Part shown: in pieces, positions 21,388-32,330 of the stretch
How the letters are laid out: each line of letters starts with the position of its first letter
Numbering within the stretch: position 1 is the first letter of the stretch
Source: Doryteuthis pealeii
Lineage: Eukaryota; Mollusca; Cephalopoda; Myopsida; Loliginidae
Assembly: GCA_023376005.1 (NCBI GenBank)
Contig: CM042152.1
Span: 85,088,344 to 85,152,343 of the forward strand
Length of the DNA stretch: 64,000 nucleotides
Direction: 5' to 3'
Translations under genes and position numbers: made by a program
Notes under the pieces: generated by a model
The model's database searches: none
Seen by the model: only the letters and a program-made list of their open reading frames with translations
What the model was told of the DNA's origin: nothing

Positions 21388-22070
21388 AACCCCCCCAAAA
21401 AAAAATTATTCAACAGGCGTTTAATGAAAATATTGATAAAACATTTTTAAGTCTTTTTTTTTTTTTTTTTTTTTTTTTTTTCCTACACGTTTTCTCTTTG
21501 CACATTGTGATTTGTCATTTTTATTTTTATTTATTTATTTTTTTTCATTTTCTTTCTCTTTCTTTCTCTGTTCACACAGAGTTGGCCACTTTTGTGATGT
21601 GAATTTCAAATTTTTCGGATTATTGTAAAATAATTATTACACTAAGTATCAAAAATGAAAACAGGAAAAAAACTGGGAGATTATATATTTAAAAAAAAAA
21701 AGGTCTTATTTTTAAGTTTCAAAACATTACAGAAGATTTTATAAGTGTCATATCTACTCGTTTATGGTGCAATTTTCTGAGACATAAATTTTAGCCTAAT
21801 ATTAGAGGATTGCACCATACATAAGATACAAACTTTGTGTGTGTAAATACTGTATGCTCTAGTTTCATCCAATCTTGCCTATCGTGCGACTCTCCCCAAT
21901 ATTATGCCAAAGTTTAGACTCCAGAAAGTCACCTGAAATGGTATCTAATTCTACCCCCCCCCCTCTGACCAATTTTAAATAACATTTTAATGTTTAGTCC
22001 GGTGCACCTAAAAATAAGATTAAATTTTTACCTGATTGCATTAATTAACTGAAATTCTCTGTATTTCAAT
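20746..22070. other. intergenic low-complexity sequence
   Basis: Poly-A, poly-T, poly-C and (CA)n runs (21075-21110, 21350-21380, 21455-21482). No gene seen. Confidence 0.5.
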
Positions 22071-22071
22071 T

Positions 22072-22143
22072 TGTCTCTCTCTCTCTCTCTGTCTCTTTTT
22101 CTCTCTCTCTGTCTCTTTTTCTCTCTCTCTGTCTCTTTTTCTC

Positions 22144-22182
<39 letters not shown>

Positions 22183-22634
22183 GTCTCTCTCTCTCTCTCC
22201 TCTCTGTCTCTCTGTCTCTCTCTGTCTTTGTCTCTCTCTGTCTCTGTCTCTCTCTGTCTCTCTCTGTCTCTGTCTCTCTTCTCTTTCTCTCTTTGTCTCT
22301 CTCTTTGTCTCTCTCTTTCTGTCTCTTTCTCTCTGTCTCTCTCTCTCTGTCTCTTTCTCTCTGTCTCTTTCTCTCTCTTCTGTCTCTTTCTCTCTTTCTG
22401 TCTCTTTCTCTGTCTCTTTCTCTCTTTCTCTTTCTCTCTTTCTGTCTCTTCTCTGTCTCTCTGTCTCTCTGTCTCTCTCTCTCTCTCTCTCTGTCTCTCT
22501 GTCTCTCCCTGCTCTGTCTCTCTCTCTGTCTCTTTCTCTCTCTCTGTCTCTTTTCTCTCTCTGTCTCTTCTCTTTTCTCTCTCTGTCTCTTCTCTCTCTC
22601 TGTCTCTTTTTCTCTCTCTGTCTCTTTCTCTTTT

Positions 22635-22667
<33 letters not shown>

Positions 22668-22682
22668 TTCTCTCTTTCTCTC
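22072..22682. repeat. 610-bp compound CT/GTCTCT microsatellite
   Basis: An almost pure pyrimidine strand made of (CT)n broken by gtct and ttt. No stop codon is possible in long stretches of either strand, so both carry long low-complexity ORFs (minus: Arg/Glu repeats; plus: Ser/Leu repeats). No sign of a real protein. Confidence 0.95.
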
Positions 22683-22969
22683 AGAATAATGTATTAGGAT
22701 ATTTACAAAATGTAAATATTTGAATGTATTCATCCTGTACCTATTTGGTGGTGCAATGGTGTCACACTCCCATAACGAGGTATGAAGGATGAAAAACCAA
22801 CCTCTACCAGTCCGAACATTAGAAACATGAGATTTCAAATTATCAATACAATACAATAGTTTCATTGAAGGGAGGTAAAACAGATCTTCCTCCAATGCAT
22901 GAAAACAGATATACTGGAGATAGGTAGGTAATAAGTTAAAACGGTTTTCATAATTCTTCTCAGGTGTCC

Positions 22970-23046
22970 TGTCATGGTCTAATGGTTAACAAGCTAATCT
23001 CATTAATCTATTGAATAGCAAGTTTGGCCCATGCTGGGTGCCTCAT
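22970..23046 (+). mobile_element. SINE family N, degraded
   Basis: ggtgtcctgtcatggtctaa, tggttaacaagctaat and the closing gctgggtgcctcattaat match family N. Confidence 0.5.
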
Positions 23047-23147
23047 TAATATTTTTTTAAAATAGATAAAAATAATGCCAATGTTAAAATGACAATTTTA
23101 ATCTAACCTTAAAATAATCAAACCAGGAAAATATTATTTCTGTTCAG

Positions 23148-23150
<3 letters not shown>

Positions 23151-23198
<48 letters not shown>
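23151..23198. repeat. (TA)n microsatellite
   Basis: About 24 perfect TA units. Similar arrays of 20-80 bp occur near 25513, 26990, 27475, 28676, 31720, 39953, 42722, 43341, 45669, 49786, 50807, 51004 and 51780. Confidence 0.95.
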
Positions 23199-23201
<3 letters not shown>

Positions 23202-23682
23202 TTATAAATTTGTTTGAAGCATTGGGTTTATATTGGTTTGGTGGTTGGTTTTGGAGGCTATCACAATGCAAGTGTAAAGAAAAACAAGGTAACTATGGTG
23301 TTGTTTGTTTACCTTTTGATTTATTCTTAATATTTCGAGATGAAGATCCCTTTGTAAGAAGATTTCTGAAAACTAAGTTCTGGAGATTGTTGGACAGACA
23401 CACACACATACACACACAGATAATTTGAAGGAAGATATCACCAAGCATACAACAGAATGGACAAATCCTAGCAACAAGGTAACATCTCCAAGGATGGCTT
23501 TATCATTAAATAACCCATGAAGATTGATGTGCCATTAAACAAAGAAACTAAACTAAACCAAATCAAAAAGCAACTTAGTATCTAAATTAGTGTTATTTGG
23601 TTATGTATACCAAAATATCTTCATTTTCAACTAAATGTAATATTCACATGTGTATTCTGAATTATAGTATCCCCATTTTGGT

Positions 23683-24138
23683 TGAGCAGTCCATGACTTG
23701 CAACACTCCATTTAGACTCTTACTTAGGCTAGACAGGTGGTCGGAGAGAGGTCCCCTCAAATCAATCGGCTGGTCACGTCAAACCCTAGCACCTATATGA
23801 TTGCCCCCACCCTTTTTATTATATGGGTGCTAGAAGGCAGTGGCTGAGGGTCTACATGTCCTGGGAATGACGTTAAACTATCTGATGGTGAGGTTCCAGT
23901 TCTGGAGGTTTGAAGAATGTGGAGCACCCCTTCATCACCATTGCTCCCTGGTCCACTCTGACTCGGAGTGGTAGTACCTGTTAGGGTCCCATCTCTGGGT
24001 TAAATAGCAAGAATTGTGTTAAATAGAAAAATGTATTTATTTTTAAAAAATTGAGTATCCATTAAGAATTGATTTATTTCAAAACTTTAGCGGCATTAAA
24101 TGACCCACTGAGGTTGATATGCCATAAAACAAACCTTT
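23683..24138 (+). mobile_element. SINE family C
   Basis: ttgagcagtccatgacttgc, atcaatcggctggtcacgtc, gctagaaggcagtggctgag, and the 3' end ttgatatgccataaaacaaa. Confidence 0.85.
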
Positions 24139-24289
24139 GGCCTTTGTGACTATGATAACAACAACAAAGATGAGGATACTAATCCAAATCCATCAGTGAT
24201 TAATAATTCCTCATCTTAAATCCAAATGAGGGATTATATAAATGTGATATCTATAATATTGTTTTTATTCTTCATGGCAATCCCATTAT

Positions 24290-24663
24290 GGTAATCTGAA
24301 CATTAGCTACATAAATGAGAGTAACCTCCCCTTGTTTCTTTCACTTTGAGGAAGCTGTCTGTTTTGGTCGGCCCTTTTCATTTCACCGTAAGCAATACAA
24401 CTGCATGTTTTAACACGAAAATATCATAAAATGTGTTCTTAATAACAATTAAGTTCATTTCAAATAATGCACAGGCGCAATTAAGAACACATTTTATGAT
24501 ATTTTCATGTTAAAACATTCAGTTGTATTGATTTGTACAAATTCTTATTTTCAGAGTAGATTTACGGTGAAATGAAAATGGCCGACCAAGACAGACGGCT
24601 TCCTCAAAGTGAAAGAAGCAAGGGGAGGTTACTCTCATTTATGTAGCTAATGTTCAGATTACC
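24290..24663. mobile_element. hAT-like MITE, family D
   Basis: GGTAATCTGAACATTAGC and GCTAATGTTCAGATTACC termini. The flanks CCCATTAT and ACTTTTAT are not a clean duplication, so one side may have been rearranged. Confidence 0.8.
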
Positions 24664-24758
24664 ACTTTTATAAACATTACTACCTTTTATTCTATGAAGC
24701 CAATGATATTATATATAATATACAGGGTATTTCAAAAAAATTGACAGTATTTCATAAT

Positions 24759-25096
24759 GGTAATCTGAACATTAACTACATAAATGAGAGTAACCTCCCC
24801 TTGTTTCTTTCACTTTGAGGAAGCCGTCTGTTTTGTTCGTCCATTTTCATTTCACCGTAAATCTACACTGGAAATACAAATTTGTTTGAATCAATACGAC
24901 TTTAATTGTGCTTGTGCATTATTTAAAAGGAACTTAATTGTTATTAAGAACACATTATATAATATTTTTGTGTTAAAACATGCAGTTGTATTGATTACGG
25001 TGAAATGAAAACGGCCGACCAAAACAGACGGCTTCGTCAAAGTGAAAGAAACAAGGGGAGGTTACTCTCATTTATGTAGCTAATGTTCAGATTACC
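24759..25096. mobile_element. hAT-like MITE, family D, intact target duplication
   Basis: The same termini as the copy 96 bp upstream, flanked by a perfect 8-bp duplication TTCATAAT (24751-24758 and 25097-25104). Confidence 0.9.
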
Positions 25097-25104
25097 TTCA
25101 TAAT

Positions 25105-25509
25105 CTAATAATTTGACCAATTCTTGTTCAAATGATCTCAAATTTTAACAGCATGTGTAGAACACAACTGAAAATTACATTTTGTATTTATATTCATTTT
25201 TTTTATTTACTTTTCTGGTATGAAAGAAAAGGCATTTAGAGATTAAACATAATTTCGAATTGTTTCTTTATTTAATGATTAAACACTTTTTCTTTCCCAA
25301 TGAATAGAATTTCTATACCAAGAAAAAAAAAAGGGGAAAGAAAACCCCCCAAAAACATAGAACTTTTAATTGATTCTACACTTGGTGTTAAAATTTTAGA
25401 TTATTTCAATGAAAATTAGTTGAGCTATTAGATTAAAAGATGATATCCATTTTTCTGAAAAACCTTATACATATCGAATGATTTAAACATGCTCTGTGTG
25501 TGTGTGTGT

Positions 25510-25560
<51 letters not shown>

Positions 25561-25769
25561 TATCACACACACACACATATATATACCAGGTAATTTGGTA
25601 TTAGGATAATTCTAAGTTGGACCTTTCTTCCAACAGCGGAATGTTAGAATTGTTCTAGTCCAAGTTGAGAGCTCAATATTCAATATTATTGCACAGAGCA
25701 ATATAATAGGCTTAAAAATCTGACATTTTTTATTGCAAAATGTCCGATTTTTAAGCCCTTTTCTTTACC

Positions 25770-25828
<59 letters not shown>

Positions 25829-25953
25829 AACACACTAGTAATAGGAATTGCCAATAGAATTCACTTTTCTTTTTAATTAAAAATAACTGTTGCATTGATT
25901 TTTAAGATAATATTGTTAAATAAGAAATTTATATTATTCTAGAACTGGTACAG

Positions 25954-25986
<33 letters not shown>

Positions 25987-26980
25987 CATTTAAATAGTCT
26001 AGGTTTTAAAGATGATTAACCAAAGATTGTTTTTGTTTTTCTAATTAATTTGTTTTTTTAATCCTCTTTTTATCTTGTGTATTTTAATATTTATGTTAGT
26101 AAAGGATTTCTAAACAATTTTAGTTTATGATAAATCCTGATTTAATAATAATTCAAATGTGAATTATATTCACCATCTATGGAATCTTTACAATGCAACA
26201 TTATTATCATTAGATTAAGATTAAGCCTAGGTTTTAATTATTAACTATGCAAATTTTACTTTTTAGTTTACAGAAGAGGGAGAAAAAAAAATCTCCCAAG
26301 ATTTAAAAGAATCTGTCTATAACGGTTATGGACAAACTGCTGCCCTCAGTACTTTCTGAATGGCCAGCCTAAGAATTCAATTTTTTTTATAGAAAAGATC
26401 TTTTTACAGAAGAGAAAAAAACAAACTTTTCCCTTGTAAAATTGCTGAGGTACCTTCAATGTAAGAATACCTTAATTTAAAAAAAAATTTTTTTATTTTT
26501 TAAAAAATTTTTTTTTATAGTATGCTGAGAGCCCCCTATAATAAGCAATATCTGATTTTTTTTCAAATTTTTATTTTATTTTTTTTTTTATAAAGTTGCC
26601 CATCCCTGGTCTATATAGTAAACAGTTGCTTGAAAAGAAAAGGTTTTAAATTAGAAATCTTAATTAATGTAAAAAAAACAATTAATCTTTTAAGATTAAG
26701 AAGTGAAATATGTCTATTTTCTCAAATCACCTATTTTTATAGATTGTATTTTCATAGTTTTAATCTTATTTTTATTTTTATATTTTTGCTTAGTTTACTA
26801 AAGAACCCTGACAAGAATGTTGATAAAAAATTGCACGAGAATCATAAACACTGGTGTCTTAGTCTTAACTGATTTTGATTTTAAAGTATATTACCCTCCC
26901 CCCCTAATCTGATATTTAAACAAAGATGTTTTATAGCCTGAGTGGAACCAAAATTCTTGTGAGCAACTCAAAATTGTCTA
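25105..26980. other. intergenic AT-rich sequence
   Basis: Contains (GT)n(AT)n(AC)n compound microsatellites at 25495-25582 and 25770-25835 and poly-T runs. No gene or family element recognised. Confidence 0.5.
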
Positions 26981-27006
26981 GAAATATATATATATATATA
27001 TATATA

Positions 27007-27046
<40 letters not shown>

Positions 27047-27052
<6 letters not shown>

Positions 27053-27470
27053 TAAATAATTTATTCAACATTGCTTCTATAAAAACAAACATCCAAAAAT
27101 CTTATTCACTTCGCCGAAGAGCTTACGGCCGGGTTTGTTTACTAAATAAACGTCCACTTGCCTACTATGGCAGGGGCGTGTAATAGTATCGTTGACAAGG
27201 TTAATTTCGCAGGGATTGTTCGCTATGTACCGGCGGCCGAACGGATATGGTCTCTGACTATGCCTGTGAAGTCCCGGTTTCGATTCCTGTCGGAGGGGAG
27301 TCGTTAGTATACATCGCTGAAGAGACTTAATAAAGTCGAAACAGTCTGTACGGTGTTCTGCATAGCGAGCCATCCTTTGCGGGATTTACTTGTCAAGATT
27401 ATTTTCTATAATTATCGAATTTTATGCGATACATGCATTTATAATTGCCTTCAAGCAAAAATATATATAA
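27047..27470 (+). mobile_element. tRNA-headed hammerhead retroelement (family I)
   Basis: About 424-bp unit bounded on both sides by aaaaatata-type sequence. It holds a tRNA-like region (about 27230-27300: gccgaacggatatggtctct, box-B-like GGTTTCGATTCC), then the hammerhead at 27311-27356, then an AT-rich tail ending ttgccttcaagcaaaaatat. The second copy is at 43377-43900. The layout resembles the hammerhead-bearing SINE-like repeat of schistosomes and animal retrozymes. No protein is encoded. Confidence 0.8.
27311..27356 (+). ncRNA. hammerhead ribozyme, intact core
   Basis: Stem I 5' strand ACATCG (27311-27316), core CTGAAGA (27317-27323; position 7 is free in the consensus CUGANGA), stem II GAC/GTC around TTAATAAA (27324-27337), GAAA (27338-27341), a tiny stem III CA-GTC-TG (27342-27348), TA completing the GUA cleavage triplet, stem I 3' strand CGGTGT (27351-27356). 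All invariant positions are present and stem I pairs over six positions (one G-U). Predicted cleavage is after A27350. Short stem III is typical of animal retrozyme-type hammerheads. Confidence 0.8.
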
Positions 27471-27471
27471 A

Positions 27472-27554
<83 letters not shown>

Positions 27555-27981
27555 AATAGATGGAAATTAATCCGACAGTATGAAATTTAACATTTTGAAA
27601 ATATATATGATGTTTGTTATGTAATTGCTGACAGATCTGTTTTGACCAAATCGATAAGTTGGTCTTCATCAACGAGCGACATAGACGGGAAGAAAGATAT
27701 CCATTAAAAGACTGTTTACAAAAACAAACGCTGAATTCAACCGCTGAAATTTTTGAAAAATGCATGTTCTGTTTTAAAAATAAAATAAATTTTTATTTTT
27801 AATTTAAAAAAATCAGAAGCATTATAGTTTATAGTAAAACTCAAAAGAGTTTGTTGTAAAAATTATATAAAAAATGTAAAGTGGGTATCAAAATAGTATA
27901 GGATATATTTCAGCTGTTAAAAATATACAAGTCCACAGTGTAATTTGAAGAAAGATGTTAAGAGTTCCAAAATTTACTTGT

Positions 27982-27985
<4 letters not shown>

Positions 27986-28019
<34 letters not shown>

Positions 28020-28042
28020 TATACATATACACACACACACAC
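27986..28042. repeat. (TA)n/(CA)n microsatellite before a hammerhead repeat
   Basis: TA array followed by a short (CA)n, ending at the start of the tRNA-like repeat at 28051. Confidence 0.9.
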
Positions 28043-28050
28043 ATTTATGT

Positions 28051-28180
28051 AGATGGCGCGGTGGTAAGATGTCTGACTGATGACACAAACGTCAGGTTTC
28101 AAACTTAGCCAGAAGCAGCCTGCCTTGTCTAGTCACACTGATGAGCCATGAAACGGTGAAACAGGACTGTATATGAATTA
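28051..28180 (+). mobile_element. second tRNA-headed repeat with hammerhead-like 3' end (family J)
   Basis: Head agatggcgcggtggtaagat (box-A-like), box-B-like GGTTTCAAACTTAGCC, about 30 bp linker, then the motif at 28131-28178. The sequence is unrelated to family I, but the order of parts is the same. Confidence 0.6.
28131..28178 (+). ncRNA. hammerhead ribozyme-like motif, decayed stem I
   Basis: CTGATGA (28138-28144), stem II GCC/GGT (28145-28157), GAAA (28158-28161), stem III CA-GGAC-TG, then TA giving a GUA triplet. Stem I AGTCACA/TATGAAT pairs at five of seven positions; the C36/A73-type mismatch looks like a C-to-T change from a paired state. The core is complete. Confidence 0.6.
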
Positions 28181-28670
28181 CTATTTTTTTTTTTTCTTTT
28201 TCTTTTAAAGGTTATAAAACAAACATTAGAATGTATTATTTAAAAAAATTGACTGTTTGGCCACAACTTTTTTCTTTATCTGAAACATTCAAAATTTGTT
28301 TGCTACGTAAGAATTGTTTTCTTGCTCACAACTTAGAAGGAACACAAGTTTTGGGCTGGACTTTCACTGGCTGAGGCCCTAAGCTATATGACATGTAAGA
28401 CCTTTCTCTTTGAAAAAAAAAAATGTGTATGAAATATGAAAAAAACAAGGTATTTATGGGATGATTTTATATTCAGTTAGTATTAGCCAACGTAAAGATA
28501 TTTTGGTTTGTATATATATAAACCATCATCAGGGCATCATTAATGTGTGATGTTGTAACTTCTGAATGATATTCAATATAAACAGAAAAAGAAAAAAAAG
28601 ACAAAACTTAGCATTCTATAGCTATTTGTAGCATTCTATTTAAGAAGTCACATAATTTGTGTTTGAAATT

Positions 28671-28740
<70 letters not shown>

Positions 28741-28860
28741 GACAGGCGGGGATTCTAACCATTACACTAGCTGGTTTTCCAGATTTTTCATTTGTTTTTT
28801 AACTCAGTTATATTCCACTTTTGGTGACTTGCTACACGACAGTATGAAGTAAACAAACAA
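28181..28860. other. intergenic AT-rich sequence
   Basis: Includes a (TA)n array at 28676-28738 and the minus-strand CTGATGATGGTT...AACC motif near 28515-28540. No gene seen. Confidence 0.45.
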
Positions 28861-28864
28861 ACAA

Positions 28865-29090
28865 ACAATGTGTTTGATATGGCCTTAGCCGACAATTTTT
28901 GGGAGAATATGTGCTTAATTGAAGTCATACCTAATTTTGAAAATTAATTGATAATTAATGAATTAGGCGGGCATACCTGTTCAAATGTAAGGCTAAACAA
29001 ATTGAGAAAAAGTCAATCTCTGTATGTACATTTCGGCCTATTATGCCTCATCAGCGGAGTTATAGACAGGAAGACTGCTCTTTGTGTGAT
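28865..29090 (-). repeat. repeat family K, single copy
   Basis: Minus strand: CTGATGAGGCATAATAGGCC GAAA near 29032-29055, then ttgtttagccttacatttga and ggtatgacttcaattaagca. The downstream part is present twice, head to head, at 42083-42375. Confidence 0.65.
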
Positions 29091-29638
29091 ATGTATGTGT
29101 GTTAAAGAAAGAATAAAAACTGATAAAATAAAGATATATTTAAAAAAAATGGGGCCCTGGGGGTATGTGGCTCTAAGCTAGAGTTTATTTAACTTATTTA
29201 GCCCAGCCCTACAAACAGGTTATAGATATTAAGCTTTTCTTTTGTAAGTAAAAAAAACAAATCCTTTGCTTATAGATTTCTTTTTCATACCTATTCTCAA
29301 AATTCAATATTTTTAAAAAGAAAAAAAATAACAAAAATTTTTTTTTTTCTTTACTCAGTTTTGAAAATTGATTTAATTGGTAGAAAATCAACTTTTTGAA
29401 GTTAATTTTCTTTTTAAGAAATTATATAACAAGGTAATTTGAGATGCATTTTATTTTTTTATTTTTTTTTTTTTTTTTAAATCTAATGAGATTCAAATCC
29501 CTGACTGGCCAACTTGGTGATAATTATTTATTCATTTTAATATGGTTTTAATGATTTAAAAAAAAAAGAAAAAAAAAACAAATTGAGGGAATTTTAGGTC
29601 AATTATGTCATCCACATATCTTACATTTATGTATTTTA

Positions 29639-29669
<31 letters not shown>

Positions 29670-30079
29670 CCTCAGCACAAATATCTTCATGTATTCATTT
29701 TTTAAAATTTATCTTAATTTTTTTTTCTTTTCTTGTTTCCCTTTGCAGACTTGTGAATTCATAGGATCTTTTTAAAAATCACTTGAGTAATTCTAAAAAA
29801 AAAAAAAAAATATTTAAAACAATTGTTCATCAACAGTGAATTGTGTAAATAGTCCTTTTGTTTTTTTTCCCCTCACCTCCTTCCCTTTTCAAATCTATTT
29901 CTCCCCCCCCCCCATTACCTGTGAGATTTATTTTAATGTATTTCAGGTCAATTAAGATCTGTTGGTCCCAGGTTTGATTAATCTCAAAAAGCACATTTTT
30001 CACAATTTGCCATCTGACAACCAATGTTACATCAGAGACTTAATACTTTGATTTTTTTCTTTTTTGACAAAATAAATAT

Positions 30080-30354
30080 ATACATATTTGCCAACCCCCT
30101 CCACAAGGGCAGGATGTGACACAAGGTCAATTTTTTAGGCAGTGTTTAACAGGTTTGAATTCAGTTTTCTTTCTCCTAGACTGGTTGCCTAATCAAGGTT
30201 AAAGAGCCCAGTCTGCCCTGCTATTTCCCCATAGCCAATGGATGCATGCCTTTCCCAAGGGTATTAACGCTATGTGAAATGTAGACTACCTCGTCTTGGA
30301 TTTGAACTTGGGTCAAAGAGTCCATTTTCAATGCCATTACACCACGCGCCTCCA
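30080..30354 (-). mobile_element. SINE family B with target duplication
   Basis: Reverse-oriented family B flanked by AAAATAAATAT at 30069-30079 and 30355-30365. A related locus at about 34105-34200 has the same flank without the SINE. Confidence 0.85.
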
Positions 30355-30469
30355 AAAATAAATATGTAGTGTTCTTTTTTTTTTTTTTATTTCCTCACCA
30401 AAGTCAAAAATTTATGAATTGAAACAAAACAAAATTTCTCAGTCCAATTTAATTAAGGCAATAACGTTT

Positions 30470-30637
30470 AGCTCAGTAGGTAAAGCATCGGTCTAGGAAC
30501 CACAAGGTTCTGGGTTCGATACTGACCCTCACAAATTTGGCGCACGACTAGCACAACTAATATAATCTGCAGTAAAACAGCATCTGGGAGCTGACGGTTG
30601 GTGTGGCACTCCACCTCAGACTCAAAAACAATTGTCT
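30470..30637 (+). mobile_element. SINE family A, 5' half (interrupted)
   Basis: Head cgtttagctcagtaggtaaa, box B tgggttcgatactgaccctc, ending at caattgtcttg where a family C element begins. The 3' half resumes at 31007. Confidence 0.8.
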
Positions 30638-30990
30638 TGACCCTATTGCCCTTATGGCAAATCCCATCCCTTTTTATCATATGGGTGCTAGAAAGCGGTA
30701 GCTGAGGGTCTTCATGTTCCGGGTATGACGTTATATTCTAACTGATGGTAAGGTTCCAATTCTGGAGGTCTGGGGAATGTGGAGCACCCCTTCATCACCA
30801 TTGCTCCCAGATCCACTCTGACTTGGAGTGGTAGTATCTGCTAGGGTCCCATCTATGGGTTAGATAGAAAATTTGTTTACAAAAAACCCCCCAAAAAACT
30901 GAGTTTAAAAATTTTTTCTTCCAAACTATTATGAATCTTTCAAAACTTTGCCAGTATTAAATGACCCACGTGGTTGATATGCCATAAGAC
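30638..30990 (+). mobile_element. SINE family C inserted in SINE A
   Basis: From accctattgcccttatggca to ttgatatgccataagacaaa. The flanks aacaattgtc and aacaatttcc resemble a 10-bp target duplication. Confidence 0.8.
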
Positions 30991-31006
30991 AAAACAAAAA
31001 TAACAA

Positions 31007-31090
31007 ACAATTTCCCTGGTCTAATGCGAGTGAAAAGGAGATAGACCTCCCCGCCTCGCTGTCTTGCTGATACTGACAATAGACCACTAT
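31007..31090 (+). mobile_element. SINE family A, 3' half (interrupted)
   Basis: ctggtctaatgcgagtgaaa and ctgatactgacaatagacca continue the family A body begun at 30470. Confidence 0.8.
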
Positions 31091-31134
31091 TACTTTTATA
31101 TACCTGAATTATGAATGATTTCATGTCCTGAACG

Positions 31135-31330
31135 GGTTATTTCCTATAACTCCAACCTAAAAAAAAAAAGAGGAACCACTCTGAATGAATTTTATCTGTT
31201 AATTAATCTACCTATTATTTTCCTATTAAACTAACCCTAACCCTTTTTTTTTTCCTAGTAGATCAATAAATAATTTATCAGTCAATCAGTGGTTCCCCTT
31301 TTTTAGGTTAGAGTTATAGGAAATAACACC
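31135..31330. mobile_element. MITE family E
   Basis: ggttatttcctataactcca at the left, gagttataggaaataacacc at the right; contains ctaaccctaaccc. Confidence 0.8.
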
Positions 31331-31713
31331 CGAATAACCCTTAATTCTTAGCAACAAAAAGGTATTTGTATCATTCATGGTATGGAATAAACAACCCCTA
31401 ACTTTTGGGTTCTATTAGCCTCCAAAAATATTATTTTCAACATCCAATGACACAACATTGAAACACTTGTTTATTCTTTTAGAAATCCTGCAATACAATC
31501 AAGATTAATACATAACCTAAACAAAGGCATTTAAAATAATGACATTTTTTTACATAACTTTGTTATTTCTAACAGTTTTGTTTAACGGCATATCAATCAT
31601 TCAAGTTATTTAATTCCAAATCAAGTCCTTCAAAGGACTCTAATTGCTTACATTACTTGCTGTTGCTTAAGTGGTCACCCAATTTAGTATTGATTTTCTC
31701 TTTATGATATTTG

Positions 31714-31783
<70 letters not shown>

Positions 31784-31883
31784 TAGAAACCTAAATTACA
31801 TCTAAAACTGGAAACGAAATAGACAAAATTGGTTACAATAGATATTCTGATCATAACTCCACAGAATTTTACAAAGGTAAGAT

Positions 31884-32100
31884 ATGTTGGACCTTTAGGC
31901 ACCCCTTTTTGATCTCGACTAAAAAAGGACATGTTTTTCATTTACACCGTCAATATCCGGTTGTTTTAACAGAAAATTTTTAGATTTAAAAAAAAAAAAT
32001 TATAAAACTAACCCCTAACCCTAACTGGATATTGACGGTGTAAATGTCCTTTCTTAATCAAGATCAAAAAGGGGTGCCTAAAGGTAATATGGTCCGATAT
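31884..32100. mobile_element. palindromic element with ctaaccctaac centre
   Basis: The arms tttaggcacccctttttgat and tttacaccgtcaatatccgg are repeated inverted as ccggatattgacggtgtaaa-like and atcaaaaaggggtgcctaaa. The spacer holds cccctaaccctaac. Confidence 0.75.
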
Positions 32101-32330
32101 GTTTAATCCTAATTTGTTTTGATAGTTCATTTTACAATTTCCTAAATTATTTCATATACATTAATTTCATTCTTCGAAAGAATCCAGTAAAAATAATTTA
32201 ATTTTTTTTCCTCAAAAAAAAGAAAGATTCCCCTTAGAATGTTTTTTTTTTTTTTTTTTTTTTTTTTTTTCCCTCTTAAAAGGAATTTTTTGAGAGAATT
32301 TTTTTTCATAAATCTTAATTTATATCTTAA

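Noticed and set aside
22041..22895. 284-codon Arg/Glu-rich minus ORF and the matching Ser/Leu plus ORFs
   Set aside because: Pure products of a CT microsatellite in which stops cannot occur.
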